The notes beneath the pieces were generated by a model. That model worked only from the letters and a program-made list of their open reading frames with translations, was not told where the DNA came from and did not search any database. A program made the translations under genes and the position numbers. Positions 26,420-34,908 of a DNA stretch of 64,000 nt are shown here, piece after piece (positions within the stretch are counted from its first letter, which is position 1; every line of letters starts with the position of its first letter). The stretch is from Anaerotardibacter muris (GTDB taxonomy: Bacteria > Actinomycetota > Coriobacteriia > Coriobacteriales > Eggerthellaceae): assembly GCF_943192915.1 (NCBI RefSeq), contig NZ_CALPCD010000004.1, positions 1 to 64,000 of the forward strand, read 5' to 3'.

Positions 26420-28468
26420 TTACGCTTGCATCGCTTTGTCGTATTTGCGCGTTTCCGCCTCGATCTCTTCCGAGAGCGTCATCCACTCTTCTTCGTGCGC
26501 GCTCAGATTCTTCTTCAGTTCAGCATGTTCAGCGATCGCCTGAGCTGATGCCTGCTCGTCCTCGTAGAAGCTCGCATCTGCCATCAGGGCCATCAGCTCC
26601 TCAAGGCGCGCCTGCTCCTTCTCGATGATCCTATCCAGTTCAGAAACGCGCTTTCGCTGATCCTTGAGCGCCGCATAGAGCTCGTTGCGCTTCTGCGCTT
26701 CAAGGCGCTTCTGCTCCTTGGTCTTGGGCATGGAGCTTGCCTGCTTGCGACGATGAGAGCGCACGGTAACTTCGGTAGCGCTCCCCTCTTCGGTATCCGC
26801 TCGCGCCTGCACAGAGGCAGACGACTGCTTGGTAGACGCCTTAGGTTGCCCCTTCGCCTGATCGTTGGCCTGATCCTCTAGCTCGGTCTTGTACAAGTAG
26901 TACTCGTAATCGCCCGGATACGAAGTGACCCCTTCAGGCGTTATCTCTATGATGCGGTTGGCCACCGAACGGATAAGATGACGATCGTGCGAGATGAGCA
27001 CGATGGTCCCTTCGAACTGCTTGAGCGCTTGCTCCAAGATATCCGCGCTTGCGATGTCCAAGTGATTGGTAGGCTCGTCCAAGCAGAGCAGCGGCGTAGG
27101 GGCAACGAGCATCTTCGCAAGCGCCAAACGGCACTTCTCACCGCCCGAGAGCACCGCAACCTTCTTATCGATGTCATTCGGGCCGAACAAGAACGACCCC
27201 AGCAGCGTGCGCACTTGCGAGATGGTCCAACCAGGTGCTACGCGATCGAGTTCCTCGAATACGGTATTGCCTGGATTCAGCTCTTCGAGCTGATGCTGCG
27301 CGAAATAGGTCTTGGTCACGTGGGTGCCGTAGGTAACTGAGCCGCTATCAGGCTCGAGAACGCCAGCGAGCATCTTGAGCAGCGTCGACTTGCCCGCACC
27401 ATTGGGTCCCACCAACGCCACCTTCTCGCCACGATAGAGCGACAGGTCCAGGCCATCGTAGACCTGCTTGGTGCCGAATGCTTTATGGAGGTCTTCAGCA
27501 GCCACCACCTTGTCTCCCGTACGAGGAGGTTGCTGAAAGCTGAAATGGACCTTCTTGCGCTCTTCGGGCACCTGGATGATCTCCATGCGCTCGATCTTCT
27601 TCACGCGGTCCTGAACCTGCTTGGCCTTCGTAGCCTTATAGCGAAAGCGCTCGATGAACGCCTCCATGTGCGCGATCTCTTCTTGCTGCTTGGCAGCCTG
27701 TTCACGCAGGAGCGCCAAGCGTTCTTCACGTTGCTTCAGGTAGCTGGAGTAATTGCCGGTATAGAGCATCACGCGCCCTAGGTCGATCTCAGCTACGCGG
27801 TCGACGGTGTTGTCAAGGAATTCGCGGTCGTGGCTTACCATCAGCACCGCACCCTGGTAGCTCTTCAAAAAGCCCTCGAGCCACTTCACGCTCTCAAGGT
27901 CAAGATGGTTGGTCGGCTCGTCGAGCAGAAGCACTTCGGGGTTGCGCGTGAGCAACTTCGCCAGCGCGATGCGCATCTGCCAACCACCCGAGAACTCCGT
28001 AGTGAGCCGCTGCATATCTTCTTCTTTGAAGCCCAGGCCGAACAACACGGCACGCACGCGCGACTCCAGCGTGTAACCTCCCATGGCTTCGTACATATCG
28101 CTCGCTTTGCCATAGGCGGTCAGGTTCGCTTCGCTCGGGTCCTCTTCCAGCTTGCGCTCCAGTTCGCGCAGCTTCTTCTCTTGCTCCACCACTTCGTATT
28201 GCGCTGAGAGCACCTCTTCGAAGATGGGACGCTCCCCCATCTCGATAGCTTCCTGTTCCAGATAACCCACACGGGCGCCCTTAGCGATGACCACGCGCCC
28301 TTCGTCAGGGTCGTCTTTGCCTGAGATGATATTGAGCAGGGTGGTCTTGCCTGCGCCGTTAGGACCCACGAGCGCCAAGCGATCGAATTCTTCCAAACGC
28401 AAAGAGACCCCCGAGAAGAGTTCTCGAGAGCCGAACGACTTAGCGATCTGTTCAAGTTGCAAGATCAT
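26420..28468 (-). CDS. ABC-F family ATPase
   Basis: This is a soluble duplicated ABC ATPase of the ABC-F group, which acts on the ribosome (translation factors and ribosome-protection proteins). Domain 1 has [25 protein letters not shown] and [11 protein letters not shown]; domain 2 has [25 protein letters not shown] and [11 protein letters not shown]. The inter-domain linker is highly charged (about residues 225-300). A basic/coiled-coil C-terminal extension (about residues 550-682) follows, as in Uup-like members. The start at 28468 ([13 protein letters not shown]) is chosen because upstream codons lie in a repeat tract. No membrane domain is present. Confidence 0.92.
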   Translation of the reverse strand: MILQLEQIAKSFGSRELFSGVSLRLEEFDRLALVGPNGAGKTTLLNIISGKDDPDEGRVVIAKGARVGYLEQEAIEMGERPIFEEVLSAQYEVVEQEKKLRELERKLEEDPSEANLTAYGKASDMYEAMGGYTLESRVRAVLFGLGFKEEDMQRLTTEFSGGWQMRIALAKLLTRNPEVLLLDEPTNHLDLESVKWLEGFLKSYQGAVLMVSHDREFLDNTVDRVAEIDLGRVMLYTGNYSSYLKQREERLALLREQAAKQQEEIAHMEAFIERFRYKATKAKQVQDRVKKIERMEIIQVPEERKKVHFSFQQPPRTGDKVVAAEDLHKAFGTKQVYDGLDLSLYRGEKVALVGPNGAGKSTLLKMLAGVLEPDSGSVTYGTHVTKTYFAQHQLEELNPGNTVFEELDRVAPGWTISQVRTLLGSFLFGPNDIDKKVAVLSGGEKCRLALAKMLVAPTPLLCLDEPTNHLDIASADILEQALKQFEGTIVLISHDRHLIRSVANRIIEITPEGVTSYPGDYEYYLYKTELEDQANDQAKGQPKASTKQSSASVQARADTEEGSATEVTVRSHRRKQASSMPKTKEQKRLEAQKRNELYAALKDQRKRVSELDRIIEKEQARLEELMALMADASFYEDEQASAQAIAEHAELKKNLSAHEEEWMTLSEEIEAETRKYDKAMQA

Positions 28469-28518
28469 GCTCAACCAGTGTATGCAATCAAGCCTTCCTG
28501 CGCAAATGCGTTCACTTC

Positions 28519-28622
28519 GGGGACGGGTCCAAAACTGTCCTGGACACTTTGGGGACGGGTTCAATTCTGTCCGGGACACTTTTGGACCCGTCCCCATCTT
28601 GTCCGGGACAGATCGGGGACAG
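28519..28622. repeat. tandem and inverted GGGGACGGGT repeats
   Basis: Two direct 32-nt units (28519-28550 and 28551-28582), each starting GGGGACGGGT and ending GGACACTTT, are followed by an inverted TTTGGACCCGTCCCC (28581-28595) and a further TGTCCGGGACA. The composition matches the repeats at 1-45 and 61038-61083. This looks like a REP/BIME cluster between two genes. Confidence 0.8.
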
Positions 28623-28637
28623 GCCTCGATCCATTCG

Positions 28638-29570
28638 TTAGTCGAAAAAGGACATGGAAGGGTCTTCGCGATCAAGCTGATGCGCTTCGACGAACTTGAT
28701 GAAATCGTCCACGCAGAAAGGATGATACTTCTTCTCGTTGTAAGCCATATAGATAGTGTGGTAGTAGCGTTTGCGCTCTTCAGCATTGTTATAGAACGGC
28801 TTCACCACGATACCCTGAACATGCTTCAGGAAGAACGTATCCAACATGAGCGCCACTTCAACACCATTAGCTGCAAAACCAGCCAGGATCGATTCGTCGT
28901 CGAAAGCGTAGCGCACGTTATCGAAGCCCCATTGATCAACCACGTTCTTCACGGCCTTTCCCAGCGGGATCTGCTCGCGATAGGTGATCAGCTCCACATC
29001 GACAAGATCATCAGGCGTGATGAAATCCTTGTCCGCCAGTGGGCAATCTGCATTCATGGCGATGATGAATTCCTGAGCCAAAGCTGGCACATAGGTTATC
29101 TCCGCGCCCGCTTCGTCATCGCGCGCACAGAAGACCACGTCATAGCGTCCGTCCTTCAAGCATGCGAGCAGGTCTTGCGAGGGCTTCTGAGAGATGTTGA
29201 AATCGTAGCGATGGTCGCTCGACTTGTGATAAAGGTTCAACAGCTGCGGAATGTAGTCGGTCTGCACCGTGATGATGCAGCCCAGATCGATAAGACCGCC
29301 GTCGCTTTCCCCCGAATAGCTCTTCATCACTGCAACGCCCTTATCGAGCTGTTCGAGCGATGCATTCACATAGCCTAGGAATTCAGCACCGTACTTGGTC
29401 AGCTCAACGTTGCGCCCCTTCTTCTGGAACAGCGCGACGCCCAACTCCGATTCCAAAGAAGAGATGGAGCCTGAGAGCGTGGGCTGGGTGATGAACAATT
29501 CCTTTGCGGCACGCGTATAGTGCTGCATATCAGCAAGCTTGCTGAAATAGTAGAGTTGCGAAAGATTCAT
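28638..29570 (-). CDS. LysR-family transcriptional regulator
   Basis: A 310-residue LTTR. The N-terminal winged helix-turn-helix is [41 protein letters not shown]. The effector domain (about residues 90-300) has the usual two-lobed substrate-binding fold pattern. The start at 29570 follows GAGGTCCGT. It is encoded just downstream of the fixABCX genes, on the same strand but with its own promoter, so it is a fair candidate regulator of that module or of the divergent acyl-CoA dehydrogenases. The effector is unknown. Confidence 0.9.
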   Translation of the reverse strand: MNLSQLYYFSKLADMQHYTRAAKELFITQPTLSGSISSLESELGVALFQKKGRNVELTKYGAEFLGYVNASLEQLDKGVAVMKSYSGESDGGLIDLGCIITVQTDYIPQLLNLYHKSSDHRYDFNISQKPSQDLLACLKDGRYDVVFCARDDEAGAEITYVPALAQEFIIAMNADCPLADKDFITPDDLVDVELITYREQIPLGKAVKNVVDQWGFDNVRYAFDDESILAGFAANGVEVALMLDTFFLKHVQGIVVKPFYNNAEERKRYYHTIYMAYNEKKYHPFCVDDFIKFVEAHQLDREDPSMSFFD

Positions 29571-29622
29571 ACGGACCTCAAAACGCGAAGGTGCTGTCGG
29601 GTGGATGGAGTGACGTCCGCTC

Positions 29623-29654
29623 GATAACAAGTCTTATCATTCGCAAGAATTATA
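29623..29654 (-). promoter_or_regulatory. LysR-gene promoter with overlapping palindrome
   Basis: Leftward TATAAT at 29654-29649. The palindrome GATAA-N6-TTATC (29623-29638) covers the expected start of transcription, as an autoregulatory operator would. The -35 element is not clear. Confidence 0.5.
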
Positions 29655-29693
29655 GCAGAAACCGATAGATTAAGCATGAATCCATCACATACA

Positions 29694-29719
29694 GTAATAG
29701 GCCCCGAAGGGCCTATTAC
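29694..29719. terminator. hairpin downstream of fixX
   Basis: Perfect 11-bp stem GTAATAGGCCC (29694-29704) and GGGCCTATTAC (29709-29719) with a CGAA loop. The T-tract is poor on both sides, so it could be a terminator or an mRNA-stabilising 3' end for the fix operon. Confidence 0.6.
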
Positions 29720-29773
29720 GTTGCAAATCTGTGCTCAGTGGTCGAACCAGGCACGCGCCTGCCGACCGCTATC

Positions 29774-30076
29774 CTAGCCGAAGCGGTATTCGATACCCAT
29801 GGTGGGCTGCGGATACTCCCACTTCTCAAGGATGGTATCGCCGCAGATCATACGGCACGTACCGCACTCAAGGCAGCCAGCGTAGTCGAAGCGCTTGGAA
29901 CCATCTTCTTCGACCTTGTAGAGCGCTGCCGGACAGCACAGAACAAGCTTGCGGAATTCTTCATCAGAAGGATTCTCTTTGAGAACGATATGAGCGTTCT
30001 CTTCATCAACGTTGAACTTGTCGATGGAAAGCTTCTCGTCAACGTTGACCGTGATATCACAAACGTTCTCTATCAT
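29774..30076 (-). CDS. fixX: ferredoxin-like protein FixX
   Basis: FixX is the small ferredoxin-like subunit that works with FixABC. The 100 residues carry a partly degenerate first cluster region and a clear C-terminal CLECGTCRMICG motif. This is the FixX pattern, with LCCPAALYKVEEDG supplying a further cysteine. It overlaps the fixC stop as ATGA. It would pass electrons from the FixAB flavoprotein to the quinone-reactive FixC. Confidence 0.93.
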   Translation of the reverse strand: MIENVCDITVNVDEKLSIDKFNVDEENAHIVLKENPSDEEFRKLVLCCPAALYKVEEDGSKRFDYAGCLECGTCRMICGDTILEKWEYPQPTMGIEYRFG

Positions 30077-31389
30077 AGTGCCTTCATTCCTTTCATGGCG
30101 TCCTTAGCGATGGTGAACATGCCGATCTCCTTGATCGGGCCCATAGCCATCTTCTTCAGGCTCTCACGCGGCTGACCGTTGACGATGAACATCGGGTTCA
30201 TGATGTCGCGGATCATCTCTGGGTAACCCTTGAACAGACGCGGGCATTCTTCCATGAACTCAGGGAAGTTCTCATACTGCTTCATGTCGCGCATGATGAA
30301 GGACTGGTCGAGCATGGTCTTGTAGCACTGCAGGCCAGCCTTGGAGGTGTCGCCTGCATCCAGCGCCTGGATCGCAGCCTTGCCCGCGATCTCGCCCGAA
30401 GCGATAGCCAAGTCCATACCACGGACGGTATAGCCCAGGTTCATGCACATCATAGCAGCGTCGCCTGCAACGATAACACCATTGCCTACCAGCTCGGGCA
30501 TCATCTTCAAGCCGCCTTCTGGAACAACGTGGCCAGAATATTCGACCAGCTTGCCATCGCGGATGAGCGGAGCGATCTCAGGACGATTCTTGAAGTTCTC
30601 GAGCATCTGATAGACCGGGATGTCCTGCTTGATGACCTCGGACATGGTGGCAACGATACCAATGGAGATGCTGTCTTCATTGGTGTAGACGAAAGCACCA
30701 CCGATCGCGCCATTGGTCATGCTGCCAGCGAAGAGCCAAGAAGCACCTTCACCAGGATTGCAAAGAAAACGGCTCTCGATGACCGCTGGATCGAGCTGGA
30801 TGGTCTCCTTAGCACCTACTGCGACCTGGTCGATCGCAGGAGCAGGCTTGGAAAGGCCAGCCTTCGAGGTGAGCAGCGAGTTGACACCGTCGGCAAGGAT
30901 GACCATGCGAGCGGTCATCTCTTCACCAGCTGCAGAGATACCAACGACCTTACCGTTGGCCATGAGCAGATCTTCAACGGCAATGCCAGGGATGATCTCG
31001 GCACCTGCCTCTTCTGCCTTTTCAGCCAGCCACTGATCGAAGGGAGCGCGCAGAACGGTCCAGGACTCCTGACCAGGCTCGGTCAGCTCACGAGAGGTGA
31101 AATCGACCGTGAAATTCGAGTCTGGAGCCATGAGCGAGATACGCTCATGGGATACCTTGCGCTGCAGAGGAGCATCCAGATAATCTGGGAAGACCTTTGC
31201 CAAAGAGTGCGTGTAGATACGACCACCGGTCATGTTCTTCGCACCAGAATAATTGCCGCGCTCAACAACGAGAACAGCTTTGCCAGCTTCGGCCAGCTTG
31301 TAGGCAGCAACGCAACCTGCGCAACCACCGCCGACGACGATGACGTCGAAATCAGGTTCGAAATCGACGTCCAATGTGATCTCGGCCAT
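30073..31389 (-). CDS. fixC: FAD-dependent ETF-quinone oxidoreductase FixC
   Basis: FixC is the flavoprotein that exchanges electrons between the FixAB electron-transfer flavoprotein and the quinone pool. The 438 residues begin with a dinucleotide fold, DVIVVGGGCAGCVAAYKLA, and contain a second FAD contact region GVIVAGDAAMMCMNLGYTVRGMDLA. The start at 31389 is preceded by GAAAGGAAGAAA. It is separated from fixB by a terminator-like hairpin and is coupled to fixX. Confidence 0.94.
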   Translation of the reverse strand: MAEITLDVDFEPDFDVIVVGGGCAGCVAAYKLAEAGKAVLVVERGNYSGAKNMTGGRIYTHSLAKVFPDYLDAPLQRKVSHERISLMAPDSNFTVDFTSRELTEPGQESWTVLRAPFDQWLAEKAEEAGAEIIPGIAVEDLLMANGKVVGISAAGEEMTARMVILADGVNSLLTSKAGLSKPAPAIDQVAVGAKETIQLDPAVIESRFLCNPGEGASWLFAGSMTNGAIGGAFVYTNEDSISIGIVATMSEVIKQDIPVYQMLENFKNRPEIAPLIRDGKLVEYSGHVVPEGGLKMMPELVGNGVIVAGDAAMMCMNLGYTVRGMDLAIASGEIAGKAAIQALDAGDTSKAGLQCYKTMLDQSFIMRDMKQYENFPEFMEECPRLFKGYPEMIRDIMNPMFIVNGQPRESLKKMAMGPIKEIGMFTIAKDAMKGMKAL

Positions 31390-31415
31390 TTTCTTCCTTT
31401 CAAAGGGTGAACAAC

Positions 31416-31443
31416 AAAAAGGGCGCCCCTTTGCGAGGCGCCC
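31416..31443 (-). terminator. terminator-like hairpin between fixB and fixC
   Basis: GGGCGCC (31421-31427) pairs with GGCGCCC (31437-31443), followed leftward by TTTTTGTTGTT. It lies 12 nt after the fixB stop and inside what should be one operon, so it may cut expression of fixCX relative to fixAB. Confidence 0.75.
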
Positions 31444-31454
31444 CAAAGAGCAAC

Positions 31455-32339
31455 TTAGAGCTTCTCGATAAGAGCAGGAACAACAGTCTTGATGTCACCT
31501 ACGATACCGTAGTCAGCCTGCTTGAAGATAGGAGCATTCGCGTCCTTGTTAACAGCGATGATGGTATCAGCGCCAGTCACGCCCACCATGTGCTGCATCT
31601 GACCAGAGATGCCCAGTGCGATGTAAGCCTTGGGAGCCAGCTGAAGACCAGAAACGCCAATGTAGAGGTTCTTGGGCAGCCAGTTGACATTCTCTGCCAG
31701 CGGACGAGAGCAACCAAGTTCGCCACCGACCTTGGTGCAAAGATCGCGAGCCATCTGAAGCTCGGATTCCTCTGCGAAGCCACGGCCTGCGCCAACAACA
31801 ACGTCGACCTTGGTGAGGTCTGCGCCAGTCTGAGGAACTTCCTTGGTGCCGCGGAGCACGAGAGGCTTTTCAGGAGCAGTGTAGGCGATGGTCTCGACAA
31901 CGTCGGTACCAGTGGGCTCAGCATCATCGAAGCAGGTAGCAGCGATGGTGTAGATCTTAGCGCCATTAGCCTTCTGCTTGTTCTCTGCCAAACCGCCGAA
32001 GTACATGTTGGTCACAACGTCGCCATCGATAGCGGTGACGTCAGAGATGACGGAGGTACCCAGGCTTGCAGCGAGCAGACCAGCCAAGATCTTGTCGCGC
32101 GGAGTGGGCTCGACGAGCACAACATCGGGGTTTTCGGCGTCATAGACAGCCTTCACGCCAGCTGCAGCGTTCTCGACCGGCTCGCCTGCAGGCAGCTCGA
32201 TGTCATATGCCTTGTCAGCGATGCCCGCAACAGGAGCACCCTTGACCACAGCAAGAACGACCTCATCAGCGATGGAACGAGCACCAGCACAAAGATCGCG
32301 CTGGCCGTCGGTGGTTTCTGCCAATACTAATGCTTTCAT
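31455..32339 (-). CDS. fixB: electron transfer flavoprotein alpha subunit FixB
   Basis: FixB (EtfA-like) binds FAD and forms the heterodimer with FixA. The C-terminal FAD-binding segment is clear: VVGAGRGFAEESELQMARDLC, GCSRPLAENVNWLP, YIGVSGLQLAPKAYIALGISGQMQHMVG and AVNKDANAPIFKQADYGIVGD. The N-terminal domain is EtfA-like. 294 residues, about the normal length. A 23-nt gap separates it from fixA. Confidence 0.95.
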   Translation of the reverse strand: MKALVLAETTDGQRDLCAGARSIADEVVLAVVKGAPVAGIADKAYDIELPAGEPVENAAAGVKAVYDAENPDVVLVEPTPRDKILAGLLAASLGTSVISDVTAIDGDVVTNMYFGGLAENKQKANGAKIYTIAATCFDDAEPTGTDVVETIAYTAPEKPLVLRGTKEVPQTGADLTKVDVVVGAGRGFAEESELQMARDLCTKVGGELGCSRPLAENVNWLPKNLYIGVSGLQLAPKAYIALGISGQMQHMVGVTGADTIIAVNKDANAPIFKQADYGIVGDIKTVVPALIEKL

Positions 32340-32362
32340 ATTCTTATACCGCCTTCTCTAGA

Positions 32363-33118
32363 TTATTTGAGTGCTTCGGCAACAGCAGCAACGAATGCGT
32401 CAATGTCGCCCTCTTCGAAGATCTGATTCTTACGAGGTGCCAGTTCAGGTGCCTTGATATCCTCGACAGAAACCTTAACATCGACAGGAGCAGCAGCTGC
32501 TTCGACGGTCTGAGGCTTCTTCTTCGCAGCGAGGATGTCGCGCATACCAGCGATACGAGGCGTTGCGATGTCGGGAGAAACGGAGACGACTGCGGGCAGC
32601 GGAACTTCGATCTCTTCGACTTCGGTATCGAGCGTACGCTCGACGACCAGCTTGTCGCCTTCTGCCTTCATCGAGGTTACCTCGTTGATGGTAGGAACGC
32701 CCAGAGCAGCAGCGAGCTGGATGTTCACCTGACCTGCATAGAGGTCAGCGGAACCGTCGCCGCAGATGATAACGTCATAATCAGGCACCTTGGAGTCGAC
32801 GATGCCCTTCAGAACCTGTGCGGTAGCATAGGAATCGGCGGTCTCGAGTGCGTCGTCAGTAGCCATGAACAGCTCGTCAACGCCGAGTGCGAGGATGTTC
32901 TGCTTCGCCTTGGTGTCGTCGTTCTTGGAAGGAACAGCGCTGATGGCGATCACGGAAGAACCAGCGTTCTCAGCTGCGAACTGAGCTGCAGCCTCGAGTG
33001 CGTTCTTGTCGTATTCAGAGATCTTCGGCTTAGCCTTGGAATAGTCCAGAGTACGATCAGCAGAGACGAAGATGTCCTGATCGTCTGGCACAACTTTAAC
33101 AGCAACAACAATTTTCAT
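32363..33118 (-). CDS. fixA: electron transfer flavoprotein beta subunit FixA
   Basis: FixA (EtfB-like) is the partner of FixB. The 251 residues start with MKIVVAVKVVPDDQDI and contain DYDVIICGDGSADLYAGQVNIQLA, the EtfB signature region. It is preceded by AAAAGGAGCAATT. In FixABCX systems the FixAB heterodimer can bifurcate electrons from NADH to ferredoxin and quinone, or serve acyl-CoA dehydrogenases. The neighbouring dehydrogenase favours the second or a mixed role here. Two hairpins lie between it and that gene. Confidence 0.95.
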   Translation of the reverse strand: MKIVVAVKVVPDDQDIFVSADRTLDYSKAKPKISEYDKNALEAAAQFAAENAGSSVIAISAVPSKNDDTKAKQNILALGVDELFMATDDALETADSYATAQVLKGIVDSKVPDYDVIICGDGSADLYAGQVNIQLAAALGVPTINEVTSMKAEGDKLVVERTLDTEVEEIEVPLPAVVSVSPDIATPRIAGMRDILAAKKKPQTVEAAAAPVDVKVSVEDIKAPELAPRKNQIFEEGDIDAFVAAVAEALK

Positions 33119-33134
33119 AATTGCTCCTTTTCGT

Positions 33135-33207
33135 GTTTGCGGATGCAAACGGGGATCGAACTTGCCTTACTCGCTCACACAAGTGACCCACTTACGCGGG
33201 CCACTTG
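33135..33207. other. two hairpins between the acyl-CoA dehydrogenase gene and fixA
   Basis: GTTTGC-GGAT-GCAAAC (33135-33150) lies just upstream of the fixA ribosome-binding site. CAAGTG (33180-33185) pairs with CACTTG (33202-33207), extended inwards by GGG/CCC-type pairs. No T-tract follows on the minus strand, so RNA processing or stability elements are more likely than terminators. Confidence 0.55.
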
Positions 33208-33224
33208 CATGCTTAGATACCTGC

Positions 33225-34391
33225 TTACTTCTTGCGGGCGCGATACTTGTTAACGATAGCACGACCAGCGATGTAGTCCATGACCTCACAAGTGCCGCCA
33301 GCCAGAGCGTTACCGCGGAGGTCCTTCCAGATGCGACCAACGCGAACTTCCTCGGTGTAACCAAGGCCACCGAAGATCTCGATAGCGTTGTCGGCCACCT
33401 TCAAGCAAGTCTTGGTGGATTCGGACTTGAGCATTGCAACCTCAGCGTTGCAGGACATGCCCTGATCGAGCATCCAGAGGCATAAATAGAGCATCATACG
33501 AGTGTAGAGGATCGTGCGCTTGGACTCGGTGATGAGGTCCTGAACACGAGGATTGTCAGCGATCGGCTTACCGAAGGCGATACGATCGAGCGCATAATCG
33601 ATAGCGTCATCGAGGGCAGCTTCAGCAAGACCCAGACCCTGAGCAACGACCAAGCAGCGCTCGAACTCGAAGTTCTTCATGAGCAGCAACCAGCCCTGAC
33701 CAGCTTCACCCAGACGGTTCTCCTCAGTAAGGACAACGTCGTCGAAGAAGACGTCAACGAACGGAACGGTCTGCTGACCGAGCTTGGTCAGACCTGCGGT
33801 GGAAACGCCCGGGGTGTCGGACGGGATGAGCCACAGGGACATGTTCTTGTTCTCGCGGGAAGGATCTTCGTCCTTAGCGATGACGACCAGGTAAGGTACT
33901 GCAGCACCATTGGTCACCCAGGTCTTCTGACCCTTCAGGATGAAGGTGCCGTCGTCCTGCTTCTTGGTGACGGTGGTCATGCCCATGTTGTCAGAACCAG
34001 CGCCGGGCTCGGAAAGGCACATAGCAGCGAAGCTACGACCAGACTTCTCATAATGATCGACGATGAGCTGGATCTGCTCAGGAGAGCCGAATTCCGCAAC
34101 GTCGTACGCAGCGAGCATACCGGTCATGAACGGAGTCATGCAGCCAGTAGCGCGATACAGGGTTTCGGTGAGGATGCCCAGGTCAACGCAAGTAGCAGGA
34201 ATGCCACCGACCTCTTCGGGCAGACCCATAAAGGCGAAACCGAGGTCGCGATAAGCATCCTGAACCTCGTCAGGCACACCATGATGGACCTCATACATTT
34301 CCTTTACAGCTTCATCAGTGAAGTATTGAGCAGCGAACTCTTTGAGGCTGTCAATCATCAACTCCTGATCTTCGGTAAAGCTAAAATCCAT
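33225..34391 (-). CDS. acyl-CoA dehydrogenase (CaiA/BCD-like)
   Basis: A 388-residue FAD enzyme of the acyl-CoA dehydrogenase family. Visible motifs are AAMCLSEPGAGSDNMGM and VTNGAAVPYLVVIAKDE for FAD/substrate binding, RIAFGKPI and IFGGLGYTEEVRVGRIWKDLR near the C-terminus. The C-terminal segment around GNALAGGTCEVMDYIAGRAI replaces the more usual IYEGT-E. It is the first gene of the fixABCX operon. In crotonobetaine and related anaerobic respirations such an enzyme reduces an enoyl-CoA with electrons from FixABCX. The actual substrate is unknown. Confidence 0.9.
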   Translation of the reverse strand: MDFSFTEDQELMIDSLKEFAAQYFTDEAVKEMYEVHHGVPDEVQDAYRDLGFAFMGLPEEVGGIPATCVDLGILTETLYRATGCMTPFMTGMLAAYDVAEFGSPEQIQLIVDHYEKSGRSFAAMCLSEPGAGSDNMGMTTVTKKQDDGTFILKGQKTWVTNGAAVPYLVVIAKDEDPSRENKNMSLWLIPSDTPGVSTAGLTKLGQQTVPFVDVFFDDVVLTEENRLGEAGQGWLLLMKNFEFERCLVVAQGLGLAEAALDDAIDYALDRIAFGKPIADNPRVQDLITESKRTILYTRMMLYLCLWMLDQGMSCNAEVAMLKSESTKTCLKVADNAIEIFGGLGYTEEVRVGRIWKDLRGNALAGGTCEVMDYIAGRAIVNKYRARKK

Positions 34392-34908
34392 AGTCTTTCT
34401 CCTACTCCTCGCCCAAAAACCCCTCAGGCGAACACGCTCCAGTGCATCTTACGAGGCCCCTGAAACTGGACTTTTTCCTAATAAGAGTTTGAGGTTGATT
34501 AAAACAACTGTCCAATAGGTAATAAACATATTTAGTAGGCTCAACCTATAGGCACGTTCTATCAATTCTAATCGATAAGCTTCGCCAATATATAAAGAAC
34601 GCGCGCGTAACTAATAATATTCTTCATGCGGACAACTTCGAACATTCGGGTAAAGCCTATGAATGAACCCTGGCGCTGAAGCGCTCTTTTCGCTGCAAAA
34701 TGGCTCGAATCTATGGCTTTCGTGTCCAAAACCTATGGATCGAGCCTATTGATAGCTTGCGCCTATGATTGCTATCGCATCGAGCGCCTATTACCTATTG
34801 GACAGTTTCCTAGCGCTCAATGCTACACTTCTTGAAGCGGATTATCCGGAATCTGCCGCATCAGGGTCAGGCAGCAATGCCACAATCTCAAACCGATTAG
34901 GAGGGTTT
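34392..34908. promoter_or_regulatory. divergent control region between two acyl-CoA dehydrogenase genes
   Basis: No gene is seen in this 517-nt AT-rich gap. A perfect 19-bp inverted repeat, TATTACCTATTGGACAGTT, is at 34789-34807 (plus) and 34524-34506 (minus). In each orientation it contains TTGGAC, so it may overlap the -35 of each outward promoter. Downstream of the plus copy TGCTACACT (34821-34829) resembles an extended -10. Shorter CCTAT/ATAGG motifs are scattered between. The layout suggests one regulator acting on both genes. Confidence 0.6.

Noticed and set aside
28469-28786. An N-terminal extension of 106 residues on the ABC-F protein
   Set aside because: It runs through the REP repeats and has no homology; the ATG at 28468 gives the normal ABC-F start.
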